Assembly (NCBI GenBank): GCA_903904655.1 | Contig: CAIVDK010000351.1 | Location: 1 to 32,536 of the forward strand | From: an uncultured delta proteobacterium | Lineage (GTDB): Bacteria > Desulfobacterota > Syntrophia > Syntrophales > Smithellaceae | Direction of reading: 5' to 3' | DNA length: 32,536 bases | Shown here: positions 1 to 8,131 of the stretch, piece after piece | Layout of the letters: each line of letters starts with the position of its first letter | Numbering within the stretch: position 1 is the stretch's first letter | The notes under the pieces: model-generated | What the model saw: only the letters and a program-made list of their open reading frames with translations | Told to the model about the DNA's origin: nothing | Database searches by the model: none | Program-made: the position numbers and the translations under genes

Positions 1-1250
1 AATTCCAGGTCATCGCCGCCTTTCGGGCCGTACTCCTTATCTATTTTGGAACAACGCCTCAGGAACTCAACGAAGAAGTAAGCGTGCGGCATGTTCAAAT
101 CATGCATTGCCGCATCGACCGCCTCTTTCAACAAAACGGCTGCCTGTTGTCGCAACTCCGAGAGAGCCAGCGCTTTTTCGCACAGCTCGCCCGCGATTGC
201 GGTTTTTTCTTTTGTCAGCTCATCCAGCTCTTCTTCCACGCTTTCGACGCTCTGTAACTCTTCTTCCATCTCCTGTTTTCTAACCAGCACTGCGTCAAGG
301 GATGCGCCGTGTTTCCGTTTGAGCCGGCTGATTGCATCCAGGCGTTCGTCAATGGTTGCGAGCCTTTCCGGATCAAATACCAGTGTTTTGCCGTAATCGC
401 GCAACGTGCGTGCCACTTCCTGCAAAACGATGAAACTGCCCTCCACATCGGCTTGCGACAGATTCAAGCCCGGATCAATCTTCTGTATTTCCTTGATCTG
501 CGAAAGAACCTCTTTGAGCTGATCGCTTACGCAACGGTTCTCGGCGTAAAGCAACGCGTAGGCCCGATTGGCATAATCCGCAAGCTTTTGGGCGTTAACC
601 ATCAGTTTTTTTTCATCGGCCAGCGCCACGTCTTCTCCCGCGCGGGGATTGAGGTCTGCTATTTCTTTGAGCTGAAATTGGATCAGGTCTATTTTTTCCG
701 CGCGATGACGGCGCATATTTTCCAGTTTTTCCATCCGGTTCAGAATCTGCTGATACCGGAAATAGACGTTTTCATACGTCTTGCGCGCCGGAAGGCAGCC
801 GCCGAATTCATCGAGAATGTCGATGTGGTTTTCGGCACATAGAATAAGCTGATGTTCATGCTGTCCGCATATATTGATAAGAGATTCACTGATCGTAGCC
901 AGATTCGCCAGTGTGGCCATCTGCCCGTTAATTTGCGCCCTGTTTTTACCGGTGCGCGAAATCACCCGGCGGATGACCAGTTCCTCGGTGGCTGCAAATC
1001 CCATTCCGGCCAGTTTTTCCTGAAGCAGGCTATCGTTCCTGATGTTAAAGAGCGCTTCCACGGTGGCGGTATCCGTCTGCGTCCGAATCATTTCCGCCGT
1101 GGCCCGATCACCCAGAAGCAGACTGACCGCTCCGATCAGAATGGACTTTCCGGCGCCGGTTTCTCCCGAAATGATATTCAAGCCTTCATCAAATGAAACA
1201 TGAAGCTCGTCAATGATGGCAAAATTGGTAATGCTCAGTTCATGAAGCAT
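1..1250 (-). CDS. recN: DNA repair ATPase RecN (3' part missing)
   Basis: SMC-like ATPase acting in double-strand break repair. The minus-strand frame is open from 1250 to the window edge, giving about 416 residues and lacking the C-terminal Walker B half. The N-terminus MLHELSITNFAIIDELHVSF is typical of RecN, followed by the Walker A motif GETGAGKS at about residues 29-36. Next comes a stretch containing ICGQHEHQ, usual in RecN, and then a long charged coiled-coil-like region. The start at 1250 overlaps the 3' end of nadK by 11 nt, so the two are probably translationally coupled. An ATG at 1243 would give an ATGA overlap but is out of frame. The identification is secure; the C-terminus cannot be judged. 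Confidence 0.93.
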   Translation of the reverse strand, partial: MLHELSITNFAIIDELHVSFDEGLNIISGETGAGKSILIGAVSLLLGDRATAEMIRTQTDTATVEALFNIRNDSLLQEKLAGMGFAATEELVIRRVISRTGKNRAQINGQMATLANLATISESLINICGQHEHQLILCAENHIDILDEFGGCLPARKTYENVYFRYQQILNRMEKLENMRRHRAEKIDLIQFQLKEIADLNPRAGEDVALADEKKLMVNAQKLADYANRAYALLYAENRCVSDQLKEVLSQIKEIQKIDPGLNLSQADVEGSFIVLQEVARTLRDYGKTLVFDPERLATIDERLDAISRLKRKHGASLDAVLVRKQEMEEELQSVESVEEELDELTKEKTAIAGELCEKALALSELRQQAAVLLKEAVDAAMHDLNMPHAYFFVEFLRRCSKIDKEYGPKGGDDLE

Positions 1251-2133
1251 TTTTTCTTTTTCCAGTCCCTGTTGGTAAACTGCCCCAACCCAGTTTGGAA
1301 CGCAATATCTCTCCGTAGCTTCGGTGCGGTGAAAGAACCAGTCTTGTGTAATATTTTGATTTTCGAATCGTTATGACATCGCCGGAGCTGATCCGGTAGG
1401 ATTCCTGGCCGTCCAGGGTAACCGTCGCGCCGCTTTCTTTAGACCACAACGTGATTTGTAAGTCGGAATTTTCGGGGAAAATAATCGGCCGGTTCGTTAG
1501 CGTGTGGGGACAGATCGGATTGATAATGATTAAATCCTTACCCGGAAAAACAATCGGGCCGCCGGCTGAAAGCGAATAGGCCGTCGATCCTGTTGGCGTG
1601 GAAATAATGAGACCGTCGGATTTATAGGTGGTCAGATATTGATTATTAATAACTGTTTCCAGTTCCACAATACGGGAGAGATTGCCGCGGTTGATTACCA
1701 CGTCGTTCAATACAATGCCCGAACCAATGATTTTTTTGCCCCGGCGGATTTTCACATCCAGCATCATTCTTTTTTCCGTCAGAAAATCGCCTTTTAGAAT
1801 CAGTTCAAGGGCCACATAGGTTTCGTTTAAATTGACCTCCGTGAGATAGCCAAACGTCCCCATATTGATGCCGACAATGGGCACAGGGTGCTGGGCGACA
1901 TAGCGGGCGGTGCGCAGCATCGTGCCGTCTCCGCCGAGCACGGCAATCAAATCCACCTTGGACGCCAGGTCTTCGAGTTTAAATCCTCCTCCGCCGCCGA
2001 TGGCGGCGGCGATGTTCGCCTCCAGCGAAACTTTAATGTTCCTGTCTTCCAGCCATTGTTTCAACGCCCCGGCAAATCCGGCGATATTTTCTTTTTCAAT
2101 GTTGGCAATAATGCCGACTTTCTTAATTTTCAT
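1240..2133 (-). CDS. nadK: NAD(+) kinase
   Basis: Phosphorylates NAD to NADP in the cytoplasm. The 297-residue product has the family motifs in order: GGDGT (about 67-71), NDVVINR (about 143-149) and TPTGSTAYSLSAGGPIV (about 179-195). It ends in a KLGWG-type tail common to bacterial NadK. I chose the ATG at 2133 (MKIKKVGIIAN) rather than the longer frame beginning at 2169, because GGAG lies a normal distance upstream and homologues start this way. A run of five glycines (about 46-50) sits in the linker before the GGDG motif. It overlaps recN by 11 nt, a common pairing in bacteria. Confidence 0.95.
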   Translation of the reverse strand: MKIKKVGIIANIEKENIAGFAGALKQWLEDRNIKVSLEANIAAAIGGGGGFKLEDLASKVDLIAVLGGDGTMLRTARYVAQHPVPIVGINMGTFGYLTEVNLNETYVALELILKGDFLTEKRMMLDVKIRRGKKIIGSGIVLNDVVINRGNLSRIVELETVINNQYLTTYKSDGLIISTPTGSTAYSLSAGGPIVFPGKDLIIINPICPHTLTNRPIIFPENSDLQITLWSKESGATVTLDGQESYRISSGDVITIRKSKYYTRLVLSPHRSYGEILRSKLGWGSLPTGTGKRKNAS

Positions 2134-2257
2134 GATGATTAGCTCCAAAAGGACATCGTTTCGTAACATAAATAAAAGACGCTGTCTATGGATAAATGTT
2201 TTCCGGACACCGTTGAAAACTCTATGATTTATAAAGGCATTTTAAGAACATAAATCC

Positions 2258-2286
2258 TTGACAGGATCGCTTTCGATAAGATAGGG
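2258..2286 (+). promoter_or_regulatory. possible promoter of the rdgC-like gene
   Basis: A perfect -35 hexamer TTGACA (2258-2263) lies upstream of the gene starting at 2310. The best -10 at 17-18 bp spacing is poor (ATAGGG/TAGGGT), so only the -35 half is convincing. The 176-bp gap also has to hold the divergent nadK promoter. Confidence 0.3.
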
Positions 2287-2309
2287 TGCGCGCCTGTGAG
2301 GTGATGAAT

Positions 2310-3386
2310 ATGGGTTTGATCAAGGGCAATTTCTCTTTTATGCAGTTTTCAGTGGAAGGCCAGTTGCCGCAGGCCTTTACCACTTTTATCAACAACCGGA
2401 TCAAAGGCAACTCGTTTCGGGAAGCGCGCAATTCCACGGAAGAAAAACGCATGGGCTGGGTATCACTTACGGATATCCTGGATACCGACTTTGAAAAAGC
2501 CAACTATGCGCTGGGTGATTATCTGATTTTTTCGTTGCGGATCGACCGCAAATTGATTTCCCCCAAACTGCTGAAAATTCGTTTCATGGAAGAACAGCGA
2601 CGTTTCATGGCCGAACACAATCAGACCCGCATCGGCAAATCCATGAACGAAGGCATCAAAGAAAAAGTCAAACTGGAACTGATGACCAAAAGCGATCCCG
2701 TGCCTTCTTTCTATGATGTTTTGTGGGCTGTCGGTCAGAACAAAGTTTATTTTTCATCTCTGACCGACAAGGTCGCTGATGATTTCGTGGATTTATTCAA
2801 GAAGACGTTTTCGCTCGGTTTGAAGCGCATCCTGCCGCAGGAACATCCACTGGCGCTGAAAAACAAAACCGAAGGCGATGTCGCCGCTGAGGACATTTCA
2901 TTGATCGGACGCGAGTTCCTTACCTGGCTGTGGTTTAAATCCGAAGAAAGAAACGGCCGCATTGCACTCACCAAAACGGAAGAAGTCGAATTACATCTGC
3001 TTAAACGGATCGCACTGGAAGCGGGTGAAGGAGAGTATTCGCAGGGCGTGGTCTGTTCCGGACTTCACGCCGAGCTTAAAGAAGGCAAGGAAGCCATTCG
3101 GCAGGGGAAAAAAGTAAAAGAGACGGGCATGAAACTTCACCGCGATCAAAACGAATGGGAATTTAATTTTAAAGCCGACACATTCTACTTTCAATCTCTG
3201 AAAATGCCGGTGGTGGACTGGCAGGAAACACCGGAAGACCCGTCCGCAAGCCTTTTGGAGCGCATTTATCTGATCGAGAACGCTGTCAAGACTATCGATG
3301 ACCTCTTCAAATCGTTTCTGGCGATTCGTTTTTCCACGGATTGGGCGGAAAAGGAAAAACCGGCACTTACAAAGTGGTTGAAATAG
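2310..3386 (+). CDS. rdgC: RdgC-like recombination-associated protein
   Basis: Probably a distant RdgC-family protein. RdgC binds double-stranded DNA as a ring dimer and modulates RecA. Family-like features are the early MGWV segment (about residue 44 onward), a following acidic/aromatic strand, a charged helix (KIRFMEEQRRFMAEHNQTR) and a segment resembling the RdgC 'LLPRAFSRFSQTMMWID...' region (SDPVPSFYDVLWAVGQNKVYF). At 358 residues it is longer than the roughly 300-residue E. coli protein. I chose the ATG at 2310 because GAGG lies 8 nt upstream; a GTG at 2286 and an ATG at 2304 are alternatives. It diverges from nadK-recN, a DNA-repair setting that fits. A REP-like repeat begins at its stop codon. 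Family assignment is by eye. Confidence 0.65.
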   Translation: MGLIKGNFSFMQFSVEGQLPQAFTTFINNRIKGNSFREARNSTEEKRMGWVSLTDILDTDFEKANYALGDYLIFSLRIDRKLISPKLLKIRFMEEQRRFMAEHNQTRIGKSMNEGIKEKVKLELMTKSDPVPSFYDVLWAVGQNKVYFSSLTDKVADDFVDLFKKTFSLGLKRILPQEHPLALKNKTEGDVAAEDISLIGREFLTWLWFKSEERNGRIALTKTEEVELHLLKRIALEAGEGEYSQGVVCSGLHAELKEGKEAIRQGKKVKETGMKLHRDQNEWEFNFKADTFYFQSLKMPVVDWQETPEDPSASLLERIYLIENAVKTIDDLFKSFLAIRFSTDWAEKEKPALTKWLK

Positions 3387-3432
3387 ACTGACCCCCTGTA
3401 AGGGGGCGCGAGGCGAAATCGACTGAAGGCTG
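3386..3432 (+). repeat. REP-like palindromic repeat, copy A (single)
   Basis: Contains the hairpin core CCCCCT-GTA-AGGGGG followed by GCGCGAGG and, after a short insertion, GACTGAAGGCT. The same order of core and arm recurs at 20691-20732, 20854-20893 (inverted), 31961-31995 and 32063-32106 (inverted). This copy has no inverted partner nearby and begins at the stop codon of the rdgC-like gene. Confidence 0.7.
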
Positions 3433-3504
3433 AATACCAAAGACTGATGGTCTTGTGAAGAGTTATTTATGATTTTAGGAAGGGTAATTTTAGAGGATTT
3501 ACGC

Positions 3505-4155
3505 TTAACGTTTCAGATACGGCTGGAGCGTATTTTCCAGTAGCTGCCTTTGCTCTTCAAAATCTTGATTGTCTTTGGTTGGCGGCAATTTCATCAGTGG
3601 ACAGAAAGTCACGGTAACGCAGGCAAACGGTTTGGGTACCATATATTTATCCCAGCTCCCCGCATACCAGGCACGATTGGCGGTTACGTAGGCAGGCGCG
3701 ATGGCGGCATCCGCGCCGGAAGCGAGTGCGATGACGCCTGCTTTGACAATACCGGCCGGACCGCGCGGACCGTCCAGTAAATGCCCCGCTATACAGCCCT
3801 GCTGCAACCGGGAGATCATTTCTTTCAAGGCTGGCCCCCCGTTCCGCGACGATGAACCTCTGACCGGAAAAACATGCGCCGCCTCGGCTACGCGCGACAC
3901 GATATCCCCATCCGTGCTTTTGGAAATCATGACACAGGTGGGATATTTTCGATAGCGGAGAAACAGCCTCAGGCCAACAAAAAACTGCTGATGCCAGCAG
4001 CAAATCAGAACTCTGCCCCCCTGCTCCAGATGGTTGATCCACTCGACATCATTAATCACTTTCAGACGAAACGTCATTGAATAGATCAGGGCCAGATAAT
4101 AAATCATGCTTCCACCCAATCTAACTGTTGCAATCCTGCGCAGCTTCTTGAACAT
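3505..4155 (-). CDS. DUF374 / LPLAT-like lysophospholipid acyltransferase
   Basis: Predicted acyltransferase of the DUF374 family, related to LpxL/lysophospholipid acyltransferases that transfer fatty acids to lipid A or phospholipid precursors at the inner membrane. Diagnostic elements are CCWHQQFFV near residue 53 (the H(X)4D/E-like site is HQQ in this family), SRNGGPAL, and DGPRGPAG. The latter is typical of DUF374. The N-terminus has a hydrophobic segment (about residues 15-28). I chose ATG 4155 because GAGGGAG precedes it at good distance; the frame stays open upstream to 4224. The 216-residue length fits the family. The acyl acceptor is not evident from sequence. Confidence 0.85.
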   Translation of the reverse strand: MFKKLRRIATVRLGGSMIYYLALIYSMTFRLKVINDVEWINHLEQGGRVLICCWHQQFFVGLRLFLRYRKYPTCVMISKSTDGDIVSRVAEAAHVFPVRGSSSRNGGPALKEMISRLQQGCIAGHLLDGPRGPAGIVKAGVIALASGADAAIAPAYVTANRAWYAGSWDKYMVPKPFACVTVTFCPLMKLPPTKDNQDFEEQRQLLENTLQPYLKR

Positions 4156-4316
4156 GTCAAACTCCCTCATTAGCGGAGACAAAATAATCATGGATGACGT
4201 TTCCATGCAAGAACAAATTAACATTTGACCTTGATTATCGGCCGGCGATTGTTTAAAGAATCTGTCAGTTACTGATCGGACGCATCACAAAAAGACAAAC
4301 ACGCGAGGCATGATTC

Positions 4317-5903
4317 ATGAGCCACAACCTCATCATTGAAAGTATGAGCCAGACTGATTTTTACCCACACTGTCCTGAAAAGGTTGAACTGGTGCAAACG
4401 CATATTTCCTACGTCTTCATTGCCGGCGATTTCGTGTATAAAGTAAAAAAACCGGTAAATTTCGGTTTTCTCGATTTCACCACACTCGAAAAAAGAAAAT
4501 TCTACTGTGAAGAAGAACTGCGCCTGAATAGACGCCTTGCCCACAATATCTATCTTGATGTTGTGCCGATTGTGCAGGATGATCTGGGACATCTGTCGCC
4601 CGGCGGCGATGGAAAAACCGTCGAATACGCCGTCCGCATGAAGAAGCTGCCCCTGGACAAGATGCTCAAAATCTTACTTGCCAAGGGTCAGGCTGATGCA
4701 AAAATCATGGATGCCGTGGCCGGAAAAATCGCCCGGTTTCACGCGGCCGCGCAGACCGGCGGCGCCATTGACGAGATGGGATCCACCAAGACCATCCGCC
4801 GCAATCACGAAGAAAATTTTACGGAAATTGAAAAGTATGTCGATGTCACCATCCCTGCCTACCAATACCAGTTCATCAAAGAATATGTGGAAAGATTCCT
4901 GGCCGTCAACAAACATCTTCTGGAAAAAAGAGTCGCGGAACATAAAATCCGGGAATGCCACGGCGACCTTCACCTGGAACATATCTGCATTGCCGATGAA
5001 ATTATTATTTTTGACTGCATTGAGTTCAATGAGCGATTCCGGTTCAGCGATGTGGCGGCCGAGGTGGCTTTCCTGACGATGGACCTCGATTATAACGGTT
5101 ACTTCCGTCAGGCTGAAGACTTTGCGCTCTCGTATCTGAAATACTCCGGCGACACGGATATGCACGCTCTTTTAAATTTTTACCGCTGTTACTACGCTTA
5201 CGTTCGCGGAAAAGTCACCAGTTTTCGCCTGGATCAAAAAGAAATACCAGCAGCCCTGCGTGCTGAAATAAAACAGACCGCCTTGAAATATTTTAATCTG
5301 GCTTATGCTTACGCAGCGCACCTGGAAAAACCGGTTTTGATTCTTACCGCGGGACTGATCGGCTCCGGCAAAAGTTACCAGGCACGGCATCTGGCGGGGC
5401 GACTCGGCGCGGACGTGATCCGCACGGATGTTCTGCGCAAAGAACTGCTGCGGATCGCGCCTGCCGAAAAACACCATGAATCGTTCGGGCAGGGTATTTA
5501 CGCCAGTGATATTTCCCGGAAGACCTATGAAAAAGCCATCGATCTGGCCGCAGAAATAATTATGCAGGGCAAGCCGGTTATTATCGACGCCTCTTTTAAA
5601 AACCGCTCAGATCGCAAAGAGGCCGTCGATCTAGCCGGAAGACTTCATGTGCCTTTTTATGTCATTGAATGTACCTGTCCCGATGACCTTGTTAAAATAC
5701 GCCTGAAAAAAAGAATGCTGGATAATGACAATCCATCCGACGGCCGCTGGGAAATCCTGCAGGAGCAGAAAAAACAATACGAAGAAATAAGCGAAATTCC
5801 CGAAGGCTTCTACTTTAAAGTTGATACGTCGGGCAATCCGGAAATTGTCCGACAAAATATTATTCGCGCGCTCAAAATGGCCGAATTACAGGTTAGAAAA
5901 TAA
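4317..5903 (+). CDS. APH-like phosphotransferase fused to P-loop kinase
   Basis: Two-domain protein of 528 residues. The N-terminal half resembles aminoglycoside phosphotransferase/choline kinase folds: VYKVKKPV near residue 40 supplies the ATP lysine, HGDLHLEH (215-222) the catalytic loop, and FDCIEF (232-237) the metal site. The C-terminal half is a small nucleotide kinase-like domain with Walker A GLIGSGKS (346-353), then RTDVLRKEL. This arrangement corresponds to COG2187 joined to COG0645, seen in many bacteria. The substrate is unknown; antibiotic resistance should not be assumed. It is divergent from the acyltransferase gene and convergent with bamD, with only 5 nt between stops. Confidence 0.85.
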   Translation: MSHNLIIESMSQTDFYPHCPEKVELVQTHISYVFIAGDFVYKVKKPVNFGFLDFTTLEKRKFYCEEELRLNRRLAHNIYLDVVPIVQDDLGHLSPGGDGKTVEYAVRMKKLPLDKMLKILLAKGQADAKIMDAVAGKIARFHAAAQTGGAIDEMGSTKTIRRNHEENFTEIEKYVDVTIPAYQYQFIKEYVERFLAVNKHLLEKRVAEHKIRECHGDLHLEHICIADEIIIFDCIEFNERFRFSDVAAEVAFLTMDLDYNGYFRQAEDFALSYLKYSGDTDMHALLNFYRCYYAYVRGKVTSFRLDQKEIPAALRAEIKQTALKYFNLAYAYAAHLEKPVLILTAGLIGSGKSYQARHLAGRLGADVIRTDVLRKELLRIAPAEKHHESFGQGIYASDISRKTYEKAIDLAAEIIMQGKPVIIDASFKNRSDRKEAVDLAGRLHVPFYVIECTCPDDLVKIRLKKRMLDNDNPSDGRWEILQEQKKQYEEISEIPEGFYFKVDTSGNPEIVRQNIIRALKMAELQVRK

Positions 5904-5908
5904 ATTGA

Positions 5909-6697
5909 TTATGGTTTGGAAGCTTCTTTGTCTTTTGTTTTTGCTTTTGTTTTTGCTTCAATTTTTGTTTTTTCTTTTTCTTCTTTTAGTTTTTGTGCTT
6001 TTTCTTCTTCGGCAAGCCGTGCCTTCGTTTCCGCAATGTATGCCTCTACCTTCAAATCCAGGCCCACGCCGGCATAATCGCGTGCGATGGCTTCAAAACG
6101 TTTCAGAGCAGCATCATACTTTTCCTGTTTGAAATAAAAATTACCCACATAAAACTCATGCTCAGCAAATTTCGATTTACATTCCCGAATCATTTTTTCG
6201 GCCAGGATGGAAAATTTGCTTTGCGGGAAACGGGCAACCAGCTTTTCAAACTCTCTTCTGGCTTTTATGGTTTCCGTCTGGTCCCGGTCAATCGCTCCAA
6301 TTTGCACGTAGTGGCACATCCCCACCTGATAAAATGCATAGGGGACATTTTCATTCGTCGGATAAAACGTTGTAAAATCACGATAGGCTATTTCCGCCTC
6401 CACGTATTCCTTATCACTGTAAAAAGAATCCGCGATGCCCAGCTCGGCTAAGATGGACAGTTCGTGAAGTGGATATTCTTCCTTGAGGCGAACATAGAAT
6501 CCCCTCGCTTTTTTATAGCTGCCGTTCTGATATTCAGCAGTGCCAAGCGAGTAAAGAGATTCCGGCGTAGATTTGACCGGTTCGTTCTTACGAAAAAAAT
6601 CAAAAATATTGCCTTTCAACAGGCTCGATTTGTCAAATGAGCAACCGCTGCAAAGCAACATAAAGACTATGATCATGCTGATGTTTTTTAATTTCAC
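5909..6697 (-). CDS. bamD: outer membrane assembly lipoprotein BamD
   Basis: Lipoprotein component of the BAM complex, which inserts beta-barrels into the outer membrane. It has a lipoprotein signal peptide with lipobox LCSGC and lipidated Cys19. TPR-type helical repeats follow from about residue 45 to 215 (SLGTAEYQNGSYKKA, AEIAYRDFTTFYPTN, ARREFEKLVARFPQS, and a final YKFKQEKYDAAL-type repeat). The last 35 residues are a Lys/Glu/Ala low-complexity tail, longer than in E. coli. The 262-residue length fits. It lies 63 nt downstream of trxA on the same strand and could be cotranscribed. Confidence 0.88.
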   Translation of the reverse strand: MKLKNISMIIVFMLLCSGCSFDKSSLLKGNIFDFFRKNEPVKSTPESLYSLGTAEYQNGSYKKARGFYVRLKEEYPLHELSILAELGIADSFYSDKEYVEAEIAYRDFTTFYPTNENVPYAFYQVGMCHYVQIGAIDRDQTETIKARREFEKLVARFPQSKFSILAEKMIRECKSKFAEHEFYVGNFYFKQEKYDAALKRFEAIARDYAGVGLDLKVEAYIAETKARLAEEEKAQKLKEEKEKTKIEAKTKAKTKDKEASKP

Positions 6698-6760
6698 AAG
6701 AATTCCTAATCAGAATTTACTAAAAGCACTTTATTCCGGTTGTATTCGTCAGAACGGATA

Positions 6761-7090
6761 TCACAGGCTTTTCTTTATAAACGCTTCGAGTTTATCTTTC
6801 GGCGCAAGACCAATGAGGGTGTCCGATACTTTTCCATCTTTAAACATGATCAAGGTCGGAATACTGCGAACACCGTACGCAACCGCTGACTTCTGAGAGT
6901 CGTCAACATTCAGTTTCATGACTTTAATTTTGTCTTGATACTGAACGGCGATCTCTTCCACAAGCGGTCCGATGGCCTTGCACGGCCCGCACCAGGGCGC
7001 CCAGAAATCAATCAGTACCGGTTTGTTGCTTTTCAGGACTTCCCCCTCAAAATTGTCGTCGGTGGCCACACCAAGAAATTGGCTACTCAT
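6761..7090 (-). CDS. trxA: thioredoxin
   Basis: Small cytoplasmic disulfide reductase. The 109-residue product carries the active site WAPWCGPCK with Cys34 and Cys37, and the cis-proline motif SIPT (Pro78). The segment PTLIMFKDGKV and the C-terminal helix are typical. The RBS GGAGGG lies directly upstream. A minus-strand promoter with TTGACT (-35) sits about 55 nt before the start. The adjacent purine phosphorylase is divergent. Confidence 0.95.
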   Translation of the reverse strand: MSSQFLGVATDDNFEGEVLKSNKPVLIDFWAPWCGPCKAIGPLVEEIAVQYQDKIKVMKLNVDDSQKSAVAYGVRSIPTLIMFKDGKVSDTLIGLAPKDKLEAFIKKSL

Positions 7091-7120
7091 GAAACACGCC
7101 CTCCTTTTTTATTTGCCGAC

Positions 7121-7150
7121 TATATGTCACAGCGCAGTAAAAAAAGTCAA
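7121..7150 (-). promoter_or_regulatory. putative sigma-70 promoter of trxA
   Basis: On the minus strand, TTGACT (7150-7145) is followed 18 bp later by CATATA (7126-7121). The predicted transcript start lies some 20-25 nt upstream of the RBS and ATG at 7090. It is divergent from the phosphorylase promoter. Confidence 0.5.
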
Positions 7151-7186
7151 ATGCTATTTGCCGCCCCCTGACAAGCCCTTTCTTTT

Positions 7187-7215
7187 TTGACTGTGTCTTC
7201 TTTATCTGCTATAAA
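7187..7215 (+). promoter_or_regulatory. sigma-70 promoter of the purine phosphorylase gene
   Basis: TTGACT at 7187-7192 and TATAAA at 7210-7215 are separated by exactly 17 bp. The start codon follows 25 bp after the -10, with GGAGG in between. This supports translation from ATG 7241 rather than from the upstream TTG at 7187, which is the -35 element itself. Confidence 0.7.
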
Positions 7216-7240
7216 TCATCCCACATTTAAGGAGGTTGAT

Positions 7241-7981
7241 ATGGGACGGGTCGGTGTATTAGCAGGCACGATTATGATGGAAAGAAGCCATCTGATTCAA
7301 AAAGGCAGCAAGCAACGGATCAAAAATCAACATGGCGAAGCGCTGGCCGTTTTGACGGATGAGATGGTCTTTATTGTCCGGCACGGCACTGATCCCGCCG
7401 AATATATTTTGCCGCACAAAATCAACCATCACGCCAATCTTCAGGCGTTGAAAGATCTCGGCGTTACCGACGTGGTTGGCATCAACTCAACCGGATCATT
7501 GAAAATAAGTTTGCGTCCGGGCATGATCGTCATTCCCGATGATTTTATCACCCTCACGGCGACACCAACCATTCATCAGAATAAAGCCGTCCACATCACG
7601 CCTTCCTTAAATGAATCCGTGCGCCAAAAACTGATCGCGGCGGCGCAAAGCTGTAACCTGGACGTTGTCGAAAAAGGAACCTACTGGCAGGTTACGGGGC
7701 CCCGCCTGGAAACCCGGGCGGAAATCCGGATGATGGCGAATTTTGCCGATATTGTCGGTATGACGATGGCCAATGAAGCGGTGATCGCCCTGGAAATGGG
7801 TTTGTCTTACGCCTCGGCCTGTTCCATTGACAATTTCGGCAACGGGCTTATGGAAAAGCCGCTCAGTTTAGAGGAAATTATTGCCGGGACACGCAAAAAT
7901 GCGGACATGATGATGAGGCTTTTGGAAAACTACGTTGGTTTAAGTCGGAGACTTGAGCCAACCAGGCCAACCGGGACATGA
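7241..7981 (+). CDS. MTAP/PNP-family purine nucleoside phosphorylase
   Basis: Phosphorolysis of a purine nucleoside or 5'-methylthioadenosine-type substrate (nucleoside phosphorylase family 2). Family signatures are IVRHGT with LPHKINHHANL (about 45-64), a phosphate/ribose region (GINSTGSL), TYWQVTGPRLETRAEIR (about 147-163) and VGMTMANEAVIALE. The Asn-type base-recognition region reads SIDNFGNG. The usual N-terminal GGSG motif is altered to VGVLAGT. ATG 7241 is chosen from the GGAGG and the promoter just upstream. The last 14 residues (from GLSRR) look like an added tail: a near copy of the codons before the tail recurs at the stop codon. Substrate specificity cannot be read from sequence. 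Confidence 0.82.
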   Translation: MGRVGVLAGTIMMERSHLIQKGSKQRIKNQHGEALAVLTDEMVFIVRHGTDPAEYILPHKINHHANLQALKDLGVTDVVGINSTGSLKISLRPGMIVIPDDFITLTATPTIHQNKAVHITPSLNESVRQKLIAAAQSCNLDVVEKGTYWQVTGPRLETRAEIRMMANFADIVGMTMANEAVIALEMGLSYASACSIDNFGNGLMEKPLSLEEIIAGTRKNADMMMRLLENYVGLSRRLEPTRPTGT

Positions 7982-7995
7982 TGAGGCTTTTGAAA
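7903..7995 (+). repeat. short direct repeat spanning the phosphorylase stop codon
   Basis: The segment GGACATGATGATGAGGCTTT (7903-7922) and its continuation TTGGAAA recur at 7974-7995 as GGACATGATGAGGCTTTTGAAA, with a 3-nt deletion and one further difference. The offset is 71 nt. It suggests a tandem duplication that extended or altered the 3' end of the gene. Confidence 0.5.
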
Positions 7996-8009
7996 CAGTG
8001 CAATCAACC

Positions 8010-8098
8010 ACCTCGCAGCAAACTGTCGAGGTATGAAAAGAACGTTATGATATCGCGAGCCCGCTGCGGAGAATTGACGCTCGTCCCGCAACAGCGGG
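8010..8098. repeat. nested inverted-repeat element between convergent genes
   Basis: First stem: ACCTCGCAG-CAAA-CTGTCGAGGT (8010-8032), a 9-bp stem with one bulged T. Second: CCCGCTG (8060-8066) pairs with CAGCGGG (8092-8098). Within it CCCGC-AACA-GCGGG (8085-8098) can form an alternative hairpin. It lies between the stops of the purine phosphorylase and the flavodoxin/ferredoxin gene. It may terminate transcription in both directions or be a degenerate dispersed palindromic element; there is no clear T-tract. Confidence 0.5.
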
Positions 8099-8131
8099 AT
8101 TAAATTACAGGCGGCTGTATGCGGCATATCA

